A stretch of 64,000 nucleotides of DNA, taken from assembly GCF_900313065.1 (NCBI RefSeq), contig NZ_OMPU01000006.1, positions 92,006 to 156,005 on the forward strand, read 5' to 3'. Each line of letters starts with the position of its first letter. The stretch's first letter is position 1. The notes beneath the pieces are model-generated. The model was not told where the DNA came from. It was given only the letters and a program-made list of their open reading frames with translations, and made no database searches. This DNA comes from Kiloniella sp. EL199. Its GTDB lineage: Bacteria > Pseudomonadota > Alphaproteobacteria > Kiloniellales > Kiloniellaceae. A program made the position numbers and the translations under genes. Positions 27,651 to 36,754 of the stretch are shown here, piece by piece.

Positions 27651-28802
27651 ATGAGCCAATTTGAACTGAATGAAGAACAGTGTGCTATTCAAGAAATGGC
27701 GCAGGATTTTGCCCGTGACAAGATCGCTCCCTTTGCCTTGGAATGGGACGAAAAAGAACATTTTCCTGTTGATGTCATGCGTGAAGCTGCAGCCCTTGGC
27801 ATGGGCGGGATTTATGTTCGTGATGATGTCGGTGGTTCTGGCTTGGGGCGTTTGGATGCAGCGTTGATCTTCGAAGCGCTATCTTCGGGCTGTCCAGCTG
27901 TATCTGCCTTTATTTCCATCCATAATATGGCATCGTGGATGATTGACCAATTTGGCACCGAAGAACAGCGTCAAAAATGGTTGCCGCAAATGATGACCAT
28001 GGATCTGATTGCGAGCTACTGCCTGACCGAACCCTCTGCAGGATCTGACGCCGCAGCTTTGAAAACCAAAGCGGTCCGGGATGGAGATGATTTTGTTCTT
28101 AATGGTGCGAAACAGTTTATTTCGGGCGCGGGAACATCTGATCTTTATCTGGTGATGGCCCGAACAGGTGGTGATGGGGCGGGTGGTGTTTCCTGCTTCC
28201 TGGTACCGAAAGATGTCGAGGGCGTTTCTTTTGGCGCGAACGAAAAGAAAATGGGATGGAAAGCGCAGCCGACACGAACCGTTGTTATGGAAGATGTGCG
28301 CATTCCTGCCGCCAATATGATCGGTGAAGAAGGACAGGGCTTCAAGATTGCCATGATGGGGCTTGATGGTGGTCGTTTGAATATCGGCGCCTGTTCCCTT
28401 GGTGGTGCGCAATCTGCGCTGGATAAAGCTATTGGTTATATGGGCGAACGCAAAGCCTTTGGGAAGTCACTTGCCCAGTTTCAGGGACTGCAGTTCAAAG
28501 TTGCTGATATGGAAACAGAACTGACCGCGGCCCGTACGCTTTTGTATACAGCAGCAACCAAGCTGGATGCAAAAACACACGATGCCACGCGTTGGTGTGC
28601 AATGGCAAAACGTTTTGCAACAGATACAGGTTTTACCGTGGCAAACGAGGCCCTCCAAATCCATGGTGGTTATGGATATCTGGCGGATTATGGCATCGAA
28701 AAGATTGTCCGGGACCTCAGAGTTCATCAAATTCTGGAAGGAACCAACGAGATCATGCGACTGATTATATCCCGTGATCTGTTGAAAGGAGACAGAGCAT
28801 GA
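27651..28802 (+). CDS. Acyl-CoA dehydrogenase, probably isobutyryl-CoA dehydrogenase
   Basis: A 383-residue flavoprotein with the family signatures SYCLTEPSAGSD and KQFISGAGTSD, and the catalytic glutamate in the C-terminal LEGTNEIMRL, the position used by short/branched-chain dehydrogenases other than isovaleryl-CoA dehydrogenase. It should oxidise isobutyryl-CoA to methacrylyl-CoA, with electrons going to ETF. The call rests on its place between mmsA and the 3-hydroxyisobutyryl-CoA hydrolase gene, with which it overlaps by four bases (ATGA). Confidence 0.88.
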   Translation: MSQFELNEEQCAIQEMAQDFARDKIAPFALEWDEKEHFPVDVMREAAALGMGGIYVRDDVGGSGLGRLDAALIFEALSSGCPAVSAFISIHNMASWMIDQFGTEEQRQKWLPQMMTMDLIASYCLTEPSAGSDAAALKTKAVRDGDDFVLNGAKQFISGAGTSDLYLVMARTGGDGAGGVSCFLVPKDVEGVSFGANEKKMGWKAQPTRTVVMEDVRIPAANMIGEEGQGFKIAMMGLDGGRLNIGACSLGGAQSALDKAIGYMGERKAFGKSLAQFQGLQFKVADMETELTAARTLLYTAATKLDAKTHDATRWCAMAKRFATDTGFTVANEALQIHGGYGYLADYGIEKIVRDLRVHQILEGTNEIMRLIISRDLLKGDRA

Positions 28803-29872
28803 CAGAGGAACTGATCGTTCGACAGGAAGGCAGTGCAGGGCGTATTACGCTTAACCGCCCAAAAGCCTTGAATGCTCTGTCACTCGATATGGTTCATGGA
28901 ATGCTGGCGGCTTTGGAAAGCTGGCAAACTGATGAAACGGTTCGGGTTGTTATTGTTGATGGCGCTGGTGAACGCGGTTTGTGTGCCGGGGGCGATATTC
29001 GCGCCCTTTATAAATCCGGACAGGAACAGGATGGTGTTGCCCAAAAATTCTGGGCCGATGAATATAAACTCAATGCGCTTATCGCCAATTATCCCAAACC
29101 CTATGTTGCTGTTATGGATGGCATTGTTATGGGCGGCGGTGTCGGTATTTCTGCGCACGGCAGTAATCGGCTGGTGACGGAGCGGTCCATGATTGCCATG
29201 CCGGAAACGGCAATTGGCCTTTTCCCGGATGTTGGTGGTACATGGCTTTTGGCAAATGCACCGGGTGAAGTGGGCACGTTTTTGGGAATTACAGGACACC
29301 GTATCGGGGCACAGGATGCTATTTATGCCGGGTTGGCTGATGTTGAAATTCAAAGCGATAAGTTACCCGATTTGATCGAAGTGTTGTCTCAGGCTGATTA
29401 TGGTTCTGATACGCGGGCTGATGTTGATAGTTTGCTTAGAAATTTCACTGTAAGCTCTGGACAATCTCAACTTGCTGAAATTCGGGGCCAGATTGATCCG
29501 ATTTTCTCTTTTGAAACTGTCGAGAAAATTGTTGCTGCCGCTGAAAAGGCCGATAGTGATTTGGGACAAAAAATCGTTAAAGATCTTGCCAGTCGTGCAC
29601 CGCATTCAATGAAGGTAACGCTGGCTGCTATTCGTAAAGCCAGTACGCTGGGCGGGATCGAAGAAGATCTGGATATGGAATACCGACTTGCGTGTCGCAT
29701 GTTTGAACAGAAGGACTTTTTCGAAGGTGTCCGGGCTGTTGTGATTGATAAAACAGGCAATCCGCAATGGTCTCCGGCAACCTTGGAAGAGGTGCCAGAG
29801 ACAATGGTGAGCGATTGTTTTGCAAGTTTAGGAACGAATGAACTTGGGCTGGCATCTGGAATAATTCGGTAA
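28799..29872 (+). CDS. 3-hydroxyisobutyryl-CoA hydrolase (crotonase family)
   Basis: A 357-residue crotonase-fold protein; that length, about 100 more than enoyl-CoA hydratases, is characteristic of 3-hydroxyisobutyryl-CoA hydrolases. Marks are CAGGDIRALY, GIVMGGGVGISAHG and MPETAIGLFPDVGGTWLL, the last with the catalytic glutamate/aspartate region of this family. It frees 3-hydroxyisobutyrate from CoA, the substrate of mmsB just downstream. The hydratase step before it (methacrylyl-CoA hydration) is not clearly encoded in this cluster and must come from elsewhere or from a broad enzyme. Confidence 0.88.
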   Translation: MTEELIVRQEGSAGRITLNRPKALNALSLDMVHGMLAALESWQTDETVRVVIVDGAGERGLCAGGDIRALYKSGQEQDGVAQKFWADEYKLNALIANYPKPYVAVMDGIVMGGGVGISAHGSNRLVTERSMIAMPETAIGLFPDVGGTWLLANAPGEVGTFLGITGHRIGAQDAIYAGLADVEIQSDKLPDLIEVLSQADYGSDTRADVDSLLRNFTVSSGQSQLAEIRGQIDPIFSFETVEKIVAAAEKADSDLGQKIVKDLASRAPHSMKVTLAAIRKASTLGGIEEDLDMEYRLACRMFEQKDFFEGVRAVVIDKTGNPQWSPATLEEVPETMVSDCFASLGTNELGLASGIIR

Positions 29873-29891
29873 ATCGGAAGAGGAAAAGAAT

Positions 29892-30773
29892 ATGAAAACT
29901 GTAGCATTTATCGGATTGGGAAACATGGGGGGCCCGATGGCGGCCAACCTGGTCAAAGCCAACTATGTGGTTAAAGGCTTTGACCTGTCGGAGCAGGCAA
30001 AGGAGCAGGCCAGAAAAGACGGCGTTGATGTTGTTGATAATGTTGATGAAGCCGTTGCGGCTTCTGACGCCATTATCACGATGCTTCCCGCAGGAAAGCA
30101 TCTTCTCAGCGTTTATGAAGTAACCCTGAAAGCTGCCAGATCCGGATCTCTTTTTATCGACTGTTCGACCGTTGATGTGGATAGCTCTCGCACGGCGCAT
30201 GACGCGGCTGCAAAAGCGGGTATGCTATCTCTTGATGCACCGGTTTCCGGCGGTGTTGGTGGGGCAACCGCGGGTACTTTAACTTTTATGGCTGGGGGCA
30301 CAAAAGAAGCCTTTGATAAAGCGCACGAGCTTCTGGATGTCATGGGCGGCAAGATTGTTCATTGTGGTGGTGCAGGCAATGGACAGGCGGCAAAAATTTG
30401 TAACAACATGATCCTTGGTATTTCGATGATTGCCTCGTCAGAAGCTTTTAATCTGGCAGAAAAACTGGGGCTTGATCATCAGGCGCTGTTTGATGTTGCG
30501 TCAACATCTTCGGGCCAGTGTTGGTCAATCAATACTTATTGCCCTGTTCCCGGACCTGTGCCGACCAGCCCAGCTAATAATGACTATGCGCCGGGTTTTG
30601 CTGCTGCTTTGATGCTCAAAGATCTCAAGCTCTCTCAGGATGCTGCCAAATCAGCGGGTGTTTTAACTCCTTTGGGATCCCATGCTGAAGAACTCTATCA
30701 GAGTTTTAATGATGCTGGCGGAAGCGGGATTGATTTTTCTGGTATTATCAATCATTTAAAGGGCGATAAGTAA
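29892..30773 (+). CDS. mmsB: 3-hydroxyisobutyrate dehydrogenase
   Basis: A 293-residue enzyme that oxidises 3-hydroxyisobutyrate to methylmalonate semialdehyde using NAD. The Rossmann motif GLGNMGGPMAANL starts at about residue 7, the substrate motif DAPVSGGVGGATAGTLTFM is central, and the catalytic lysine lies in GNGQAAKICNNM. GAAGAGGAAAAG precedes the ATG. The product feeds MmsA at the head of the operon. Confidence 0.95.
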   Translation: MKTVAFIGLGNMGGPMAANLVKANYVVKGFDLSEQAKEQARKDGVDVVDNVDEAVAASDAIITMLPAGKHLLSVYEVTLKAARSGSLFIDCSTVDVDSSRTAHDAAAKAGMLSLDAPVSGGVGGATAGTLTFMAGGTKEAFDKAHELLDVMGGKIVHCGGAGNGQAAKICNNMILGISMIASSEAFNLAEKLGLDHQALFDVASTSSGQCWSINTYCPVPGPVPTSPANNDYAPGFAAALMLKDLKLSQDAAKSAGVLTPLGSHAEELYQSFNDAGGSGIDFSGIINHLKGDK

Positions 30774-30825
30774 TAAATCGTCTCGTTAACTCTTTTGTCG
30801 ACGGCGATGCAAATTAGGGGTAGCC

Positions 30826-32442
30826 ATGTTAAATCACGGGTCTGATTATCGCGCGGTTAAAGAGGCCTTTGAGTGGGATATACCGGATCGTTATAATATC
30901 GGTGTTGATGTTTGTGACAAATGGGCCAAGCGTTCTCCGGATCGCCTGGCACTCAGTTTTGTTGATATAGATGGAAATGTAGCTGACTATAGTTTTGGTG
31001 ATCTGAGAGACTATTCAAACCGTATGGCGAACCTTTTGTCATCATCCGGGATCAACCAAGGTGACAGAGTTGCTATTTTACTGCCCCAATCTCTGGAAAC
31101 AGCGTTTTCGCATATTGCTGCCTATAAAATGGGCTGTATTGCCGTGCCTCTGTTTATGCTCTTTGGTGTTGAGGCGTTGGAATATCGGCTGTCAAACTCA
31201 GGCGCACGTGCCGTTATCACCAACCAGGCAGGTGTCGAGAAAATAAATGCAATCAGAGATCGCCTTCCTGATCTGAAACACGTTTATTCCATTGATGGGG
31301 CTTCCGCAGGGACAGAAGATCTTCACCGGGATTTGTTGCGTCATTCCACTGATTTTACACCTGTTCAGACGAAGCCGGATGATCCGGCTTTGATTATCTA
31401 TACCTCTGGAACAACGGGGCAGCCTAAAGGCGCGCTCCATGCGCATCGTGTTCTGCTCGGACACTTGCCGGGTGTTGAAATGTCGCATGATTTCTTTCCG
31501 CAACCCGGCGATAAAATCTGGACACCCGCAGACTGGGCTTGGATTGGGGGGCTTCTGGATGTTTTGCTGCCCGCGCTACATCATGGTGTAACGGTTGTTG
31601 CCCGACGTTTTCAAAAGTTTACGGCGGAAGCTGCGTTTGATCTGCTTGCGGAACAGCGGATCAGGAATGCCTTTATTCCACCGACGGCCCTGAAAATGAT
31701 GCGGTCCGTTTCTGATCCTGAAATTCGCTGGGATCTCAATATGCGCTCTATTGCTTCTGGGGGAGAGTCTCTGGGCTCTGAGCTCCTCGAATGGGGGCAA
31801 AAAGCATTCGGTCTGACAATCAATGAATTCTACGGACAGACCGAATGTAATATGATTGTCTCTTCCTGTGCCAAAATCATGGAAGCACGCCCAGGTGTTA
31901 TGGGGCGTGCTGTTCCCGGGCACAATTTGGCGATTGTAGATGGCGAGGGGAATGTTCTCCCTCAGGGGACGCTGGGTAATATTGCTGTTAAATCGCCTGA
32001 CCCCGTAATGTTTCTCAAGTACTGGAATAACCAGGATGCAACAAAAGCCAAGTTTGCGGGGCAGTGGCTTCTGACTGGTGACACAGGCATTCTTGATACG
32101 GAAGGCTGGATACAGTTTGTTGGTCGGGACGATGATGTCATTACCTCATCCGGCTATCGTATTGGCCCCGGTGAAATAGAAGACTGCCTGATGGGGCACC
32201 CGGCTGTGCGCATGGCAGGCGTAGTCGGTAAACCAGACCCTCAGCGAACCGAAATCGTAAAAGCCTTTATTGTGCTGAATGATAATTTTGTGGGCGATGA
32301 TGAACTGGTATCAGAAATCCAGCTCTTTGTTAAAAAGCAACTTGCCGCCCATGAATACCCGCGCGAAGTCGCTTTTGTTGATGCTCTGCCCATGACCACA
32401 ACAGGCAAGATTATTCGGCGTGAATTAAGAGAATTGGGGTGA
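30826..32442 (+). CDS. AMP-binding acyl-CoA synthetase (short/medium-chain type)
   Basis: A 538-residue acetyl-CoA-synthetase-like adenylating enzyme with an intact nucleotide loop (IIYTSGTTGQPKGALH), NEFYGQTECN, a LLTGDTG motif, and a C-terminal lysine in TTGKIIRRELRELG. The layout fits ACSM/medium-chain synthetases. It activates a carboxylic acid to its CoA ester; because it follows the valine operon after 52 bases, isobutyrate, propionate or a related acid is likely. GGGGTAGCC precedes the ATG. It could be a separate unit. Confidence 0.83.
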   Translation: MLNHGSDYRAVKEAFEWDIPDRYNIGVDVCDKWAKRSPDRLALSFVDIDGNVADYSFGDLRDYSNRMANLLSSSGINQGDRVAILLPQSLETAFSHIAAYKMGCIAVPLFMLFGVEALEYRLSNSGARAVITNQAGVEKINAIRDRLPDLKHVYSIDGASAGTEDLHRDLLRHSTDFTPVQTKPDDPALIIYTSGTTGQPKGALHAHRVLLGHLPGVEMSHDFFPQPGDKIWTPADWAWIGGLLDVLLPALHHGVTVVARRFQKFTAEAAFDLLAEQRIRNAFIPPTALKMMRSVSDPEIRWDLNMRSIASGGESLGSELLEWGQKAFGLTINEFYGQTECNMIVSSCAKIMEARPGVMGRAVPGHNLAIVDGEGNVLPQGTLGNIAVKSPDPVMFLKYWNNQDATKAKFAGQWLLTGDTGILDTEGWIQFVGRDDDVITSSGYRIGPGEIEDCLMGHPAVRMAGVVGKPDPQRTEIVKAFIVLNDNFVGDDELVSEIQLFVKKQLAAHEYPREVAFVDALPMTTTGKIIRRELRELG

Positions 32443-32457
32443 GGCTCAATCATATTA

Positions 32458-32486
32458 TTTACAGCAAGAATGTTACTTTCTGTAAA
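32458..32486. promoter_or_regulatory. Inverted repeat before a hypothetical gene
   Basis: TTTACAG at 32458-32464 and CTGTAAA at 32480-32486 form a perfect dyad 15 bases apart, in the 96-base gap before the next gene. It could be an operator. No regulator is identified. Confidence 0.35.
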
Positions 32487-32538
32487 CGAAATGTTATTTT
32501 ATCTCGATTTTCAGGAAATGATTTAAGGGTTTTTGGTA

Positions 32539-32862
32539 ATGGGCATTCCCCGTATAGTGGTCGATTTTAATGAACTGATTGAGAGTGACCTTGTACTCTT
32601 GTCACAAACAGATGTTCGAGAAGATGCTTCTAAGAACTTGATTACCTTATATGAAGGTATGGAAGTGATTGTCTTTGTTGAAGATTGTATCTCTCGTGGT
32701 GACCTTTTGATCAAATGTAATTTAATCGCTAATGGTGTTGTTGAAAAAAATAGCGGGGAATTATATCCCTATGTAAAGTGGTGTTGCCGTATTAATGAAA
32801 AAGGCATTTATTATGAAAATGAAGAATGGCATCGAAAGCACGGCGAAGTAATTCAGTGCTAA
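32539..32862 (+). CDS. Hypothetical protein, 107 residues
   Basis: A small protein with no family that I recognise. It is acidic at first (VVDFNELIESDLVLL) with a beta-rich middle (GMEVIVFVEDCISRGDLLIKC) and ends WHRKHGEVIQC; four cysteines are present, two adjacent (WCCR). No signal or membrane segment. The ATG at 32539 is preferred to a TTG two codons earlier. A perfect 12-bp hairpin follows. Confidence 0.6.
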   Translation: MGIPRIVVDFNELIESDLVLLSQTDVREDASKNLITLYEGMEVIVFVEDCISRGDLLIKCNLIANGVVEKNSGELYPYVKWCCRINEKGIYYENEEWHRKHGEVIQC

Positions 32863-32908
32863 TATTTTGCATCGGGCAAATTCATATCAAATATAACCCG
32901 TGTTAAAC

Positions 32909-32940
32909 GCATTGCCTTGAAAAGAAAATCAAGGCAATGC
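32909..32940. terminator. Perfect 12-bp hairpin between convergent genes
   Basis: GCATTGCCTTGA at 32909-32920 pairs with TCAAGGCAATGC at 32929-32940 over an 8-base loop, between a plus-strand and a minus-strand gene. No long T-run follows, but the position suits a two-way terminator. Confidence 0.7.
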
Positions 32941-32951
32941 TGTACATTAAT

Positions 32952-33509
32952 CTACAACCAAGTCTGATTTTTCAGATTTCGGGTAATCAGTTTTTGATAG
33001 AGGCAGTCTCTGGCCTTAATATTTTTAGGATTGGCCCAGTCTCGTTCTATGAGATTCCAATCAGGATCTTTAGGATCCAGTCCCAGAGTCTTGATAAAAT
33101 CTTGTTCTGTTACCAAAAACTGGGTGCCATAGGTTAGCAGATACCCGTTGGTTTGGTCTCGGTGTTCTTTGGCTTCAAGGTAGAATACAGTCCAGAAATT
33201 TGTATAGGGCATACATCGGGATGAACACAGAATCTTGCCATAATCGAGTTCTGATCTTTCACTCGTCGGGACGGGGGGTGTTTCCATCTGGATAATTTGA
33301 GATAGATGTGACCACCCCTTAAACCCAAGCGCTTTTGCTATTTGAGACAAACAATGTTTGCGCTTAACGGTCTCGATAATTGCGAGGTCAGACAGGTTTT
33401 TGAAATCCGGATTTTTTTTAATGAAAGCAAGGCTCGCTTGTTTCCCCGTCGTGAGATTGCGGTGAAGAATGCGCGCGTTATGTTTTAGCTCATGGATAAT
33501 ATCAGCCAT
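32952..33509 (-). CDS. Hypothetical protein, 185 residues
   Basis: I do not recognise a named family. The N-terminal region has a helical pattern ending HCLSQIAKALGFKGWSHLSQI, which recalls the helical 'ALGY-DW' module found ahead of various bacterial proteins. The C-terminal part is more compact and contains TEQDFIKTLGLDPKDPDWNLI and ARDCLYQKLI, plus CSSRCMPYTNFW. It is a soluble, probably cytoplasmic, protein. It is a lone gene between the convergent hairpin and the Lrp gene. Confidence 0.65.
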   Translation of the reverse strand: MADIIHELKHNARILHRNLTTGKQASLAFIKKNPDFKNLSDLAIIETVKRKHCLSQIAKALGFKGWSHLSQIIQMETPPVPTSERSELDYGKILCSSRCMPYTNFWTVFYLEAKEHRDQTNGYLLTYGTQFLVTEQDFIKTLGLDPKDPDWNLIERDWANPKNIKARDCLYQKLITRNLKNQTWL

Positions 33510-33699
33510 AGAGTTTCTCCTTGTACCGGATCTATCCGCTCCTCGCGATCCAGAGAATTCTTTGGGTGATTACGCATCGTTTACTTCGATAATAACAGGG
33601 TGTTGTGACTTTTGGCGGTGAGGCACCCCTGTGTACCTTGCGCCGGACACTAGAATAAAAATTATGGGATGGCAATAGCGTGTTTAAGCCCTTCTCGGT

Positions 33700-34188
33700 T
33701 CAGGAAGCTTTGGTTTCAACTAAATCAAGAGGAAGGCCCGTGGTATACTTAACCTGTGAGACGGCAAATCTGGAATGTACTTCGGCGATGTTAGGCAGTT
33801 GTAACAGGTGATCTCGCAAGAATCGCTCGTACGCACGCATATCGGTTGTAACAACCCTTAGAATATAATCCATACCACCGCTAACTGTATAGCACTCGGT
33901 AATCTCGTCAAATCGACTTACCCGGCGTTCAAAATCTTCCAGGCCGTGTTGCGCCTGTGCAGAGATCTTTACGGTAGTAAAGACGACGATCTCCAAGCCA
34001 AGACTATCGGAATCAATAATGGCAACACGGCGTTTTATAATCCCTTTTTCTTCCAGACGCTTTATCCGTCGCCAACAAGGCGCAGGAGAAAGACCGACTT
34101 TATCCGCAAGTTCTGCATTACTGATATCAGAATCCTTTTGCAGGATTTTGAGGATTTTTTTATCCGTATTATCGATTTTTGGCAGCAT
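33700..34188 (-). CDS. Lrp/AsnC-family regulator
   Basis: A 162-residue Lrp-type protein: helix-turn-helix at about 5-55 (DNTDKKILKILQKDSDISNAELADKVGLSPAPCWRRIKRLEE in outline) and the RAM effector-binding fold after it (ECYTVSGGMDYILRVV). It is divergent from the leucine-dehydrogenase-type gene across a 422-base gap, so it may control that gene in response to leucine or another amino acid. This is inferred. It could also act more widely, as Lrp proteins often do. Confidence 0.88.
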   Translation of the reverse strand: MLPKIDNTDKKILKILQKDSDISNAELADKVGLSPAPCWRRIKRLEEKGIIKRRVAIIDSDSLGLEIVVFTTVKISAQAQHGLEDFERRVSRFDEITECYTVSGGMDYILRVVTTDMRAYERFLRDHLLQLPNIAEVHSRFAVSQVKYTTGLPLDLVETKAS

Positions 34189-34610
34189 AAATATTTCTCA
34201 TATTTTTAAAATTTCGAAATCAGATTGCTATTGTAGTGAGTTAATGGCGATAAAAGAAAGAACATTTCTTTCCACTTGAAGCAAAATAATAGAAAGCCAA
34301 AAAGACAATAATAATTGGCAAAAATAAACAGAGCTTGAGAAACATGCTTTAAGAAGATGCTTAAGCATTTTTTTCTGGGAGAGAACTGCACATTGGTTTG
34401 TGTTTTTGATCATCGTTGACCCGATTAATTGAATTTCAGGTGGTGATTGACACTGATTAATGACTTGGTCATGAGCCTTACAATTGCTTGGTTTTTTATC
34501 GGGTATATGTGAACGATTACCTCAAATGCATTTATCGCCCCACGTTACTTGGGTTTATAGATTTAAGGCGTCACCAGACAAACTGGTTAAGACGAACTGG
34601 GGAATAGATT
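34189..34610. other. Intergenic region between divergent Lrp and dehydrogenase genes
   Basis: AT-rich, no coding frame supported. It contains a perfect 12-base palindrome ATGCTTAAGCAT at 34357-34368 with a related ATGCTTTAAG at 34344-34353, then a T-run, and a TTGACA at 34447-34452 with no matching -10. Regulatory sites are likely here, but none can be named. Confidence 0.5.
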
Positions 34611-35714
34611 ATGTCTGATACATCGAACATGGATGTCTTTAATCACGAGGCCTTTTCCGATCATGAACAGATCGTGTTCTGTCAGGATGAAACCACCGGT
34701 CTCAAGGCGATTATTGCAATCCATTCAACAGCACTTGGGCCTGCTGCTGGTGGATGCCGGATGTGGCATTATCGCGATAATGGTTCGGCTTTAAACGATG
34801 CTCTCAGGCTTTCAAAAGGAATGAGCTACAAAAACGCCATGGCCGGGTTAAATCTGGGTGGCGGTAAAGCCGTTATTATCGGGGATGCCAATACCGATAA
34901 ATCCGAAGAGCTTTTCCGTTCCTTTGGGCGCTTTGTTAATGGTCTTGGTGGTCAATACATTACAGCCGAAGACGTTGGAATATCTGTTTCAGATATGGAA
35001 GTTGTCTCCCAGGAAACCCCTCATGTTGCGGGGTTAAATTCTGGACTTGCCGCGAGTGGTGATCCTTCTCCCTTCACCGCTCGCGGTACTTTTAACGGCA
35101 TAAGAGCTGCGGTTAAGCATCAACTGGATAAAGACGACGTTGCTGGTTTAACTGTCGCAGTGCAGGGACTTGGTCATGTTGGGTGGCATTTGTGTAAAGA
35201 ACTGCACGCCGCCGGAGCCAAGTTAATTGTTGCAGATATCAACGAAGATGCTGTTCAACATGCGGTTAAAGAATTCGGTGCTACAGCAGTATCCTGTGAT
35301 GAAATACTCTTTGCCGATGTCGATGTCGTTGCCCCCTGTGCATTGGGGGCAGTTTTGAACAAAACATCTATCCCCAAGTTGAAGGCGAAGATCATTGCCG
35401 GGGCTGCGAACAATCAACTTGCCAAAGATACTGATGGTATGTTGCTACGAGACCATAATATTCTTTATGCGCCGGATTACGTGATTAATGCTGGCGGGAT
35501 CATCAACGTGGCTGCAGAAATTGATGGAAAGTATGATCGTAAATGGGTTGATGAAAAAGTCGCTGCTATTTACGACGTGCTATTGGATATTTTTAAGCGC
35601 GCTGATCAGGAACAGGGCGCAACAAGCATGATATCTGATCTTATTGCACAAGAAAAAATTGCAAAGGCATCTAAGGCTGGAAGGCTTGAGTTGAAAAAAG
35701 ATATCGTAGCCTAG
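34611..35714 (+). CDS. ldh: Leucine/valine dehydrogenase (Glu/Leu/Phe/Val family)
   Basis: A 367-residue enzyme that reversibly deaminates branched-chain amino acids with NAD. The active site matches leucine dehydrogenase: MSYKNAMAGLNLGGGKAVII with the two lysines at about residues 74 and 86, then VQGLGHVGWHL for the dinucleotide. Deamination of leucine and valine gives the oxoacids feeding the liu and mms pathways. Next to a taurine region that makes alanine by transamination, a role in amine recycling is possible but unsupported. CTGGGGAAT precedes the ATG. A bidirectional terminator follows. Confidence 0.88.
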   Translation: MSDTSNMDVFNHEAFSDHEQIVFCQDETTGLKAIIAIHSTALGPAAGGCRMWHYRDNGSALNDALRLSKGMSYKNAMAGLNLGGGKAVIIGDANTDKSEELFRSFGRFVNGLGGQYITAEDVGISVSDMEVVSQETPHVAGLNSGLAASGDPSPFTARGTFNGIRAAVKHQLDKDDVAGLTVAVQGLGHVGWHLCKELHAAGAKLIVADINEDAVQHAVKEFGATAVSCDEILFADVDVVAPCALGAVLNKTSIPKLKAKIIAGAANNQLAKDTDGMLLRDHNILYAPDYVINAGGIINVAAEIDGKYDRKWVDEKVAAIYDVLLDIFKRADQEQGATSMISDLIAQEKIAKASKAGRLELKKDIVA

Positions 35715-35741
35715 ATATAAAGCTTGAACATTCCAACTATC

Positions 35742-35775
35742 AAGCCCTGGAGCTCTTTGATATGATCCAGGGCTT
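35742..35775. terminator. Bidirectional hairpin terminator
   Basis: AAGCCCTGGA at 35742-35751 pairs perfectly with TCCAGGGCTT at 35766-35775 across a 14-base loop, between the convergent leucine dehydrogenase and soeC genes. Confidence 0.75.
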
Positions 35776-35782
35776 ATGCAGT

Positions 35783-36736
35783 TTAAACCTTCTCTGCGCC
35801 GTAATAGAGACTTACAGTATGTTTGGCTTCTGCAAAAAAGAGCCATCTTTCGGTGACAATCCCCAGTGCGCCAGACAATATCGATACTATGATTGCAAGG
35901 TTACTTAGAGCGTCACTTGATATCATTCCAGAAAGTGAAATCAGAAATATGGGAAGAATAAAGCCAAAGATGAAGGTGATATTTCTCAACTTTTGTCTAT
36001 GTTTTCTGGCAATTTTAAATCCCATTTCTTTCATCAGGTAATTTGCCTCGGTATGGGCGGCTTCCAACAGGCGAACTTTACCCATTGGTCCAAGCCCTGT
36101 TGCACTTTCAACAGTACTTTGACCTGCATTTTCATTGATGTACTGCCAGTAATAAAACTTGTGTACAACAGCAAGGATAATCAGAGCGATGGTGATCATA
36201 TCAAACAGCTGATCGTTTTTGCCTTGTAAATGCAAAATGGCGTTTAAGAGCAAAGCGCCTGTAGAAAGAGATAGCACCAGATAGCCCGTGGGTACAAACT
36301 TGTTATGCCATGCAGCAACAGGTTTCAGACAGGCATAAATCATTGATGTACAGTAGACTGTTGCGGCGCATAAGAATAACGCAGCGATGCCGATAAGTGG
36401 CAGAAGGGCAAATTGGCTACCAGAGAAAAATGCCCACCAGAGACCGTAAATTCCTGTGGGCAGGAAGGTAACAATTGCCAGAATACCTTCGCGACTTAGC
36501 CATGATGATCGCCATTGTGTCAGGGCGCGCCAGGCTCGTTCTGGCCTACCGAGGTGAAATGTTGAAGACAGAAGCCCCAATACAATAAGAGCGAAGGCCG
36601 TGCCAAACCCGCTGAGAGCCAAGGTTTGATCGGTTGGAATAATGCCAAGCATGTGCCCGGTGATAAGAAGGAAAAGAAGTCCGTAACCTGCGCCTGAAGC
36701 GGTAGTGAAAAGAATGACTGATTTTGCCGGATGCAT
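35783..36736 (-). CDS. soeC: DmsC-like membrane anchor subunit, SoeC-like
   Basis: A 317-residue membrane protein with about eight hydrophobic segments, of the DmsC/SoeC anchor family. It contains GLLSSTFHLGRPERAWRAL, typical of quinone-interacting anchors. It would hold the SoeAB dimer at the inner face of the membrane and pass electrons to quinone. A strong AAGGAG precedes the ATG. Third in the operon after SoeA and SoeB. A DMSO-reductase anchor would look similar; the operon context favours sulfite oxidation. Confidence 0.8.
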   Translation of the reverse strand: MHPAKSVILFTTASGAGYGLLFLLITGHMLGIIPTDQTLALSGFGTAFALIVLGLLSSTFHLGRPERAWRALTQWRSSWLSREGILAIVTFLPTGIYGLWWAFFSGSQFALLPLIGIAALFLCAATVYCTSMIYACLKPVAAWHNKFVPTGYLVLSLSTGALLLNAILHLQGKNDQLFDMITIALIILAVVHKFYYWQYINENAGQSTVESATGLGPMGKVRLLEAAHTEANYLMKEMGFKIARKHRQKLRNITFIFGFILPIFLISLSGMISSDALSNLAIIVSILSGALGIVTERWLFFAEAKHTVSLYYGAEKV

Positions 36737-36754
36737 TTGAAAACTCCTTTCTTT

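Noticed and set aside
27651-28802. Second isovaleryl-CoA dehydrogenase
   Set aside because: Its catalytic glutamate is the C-terminal one (LEGTNE), not the isovaleryl-specific position, and its neighbours are valine genes.
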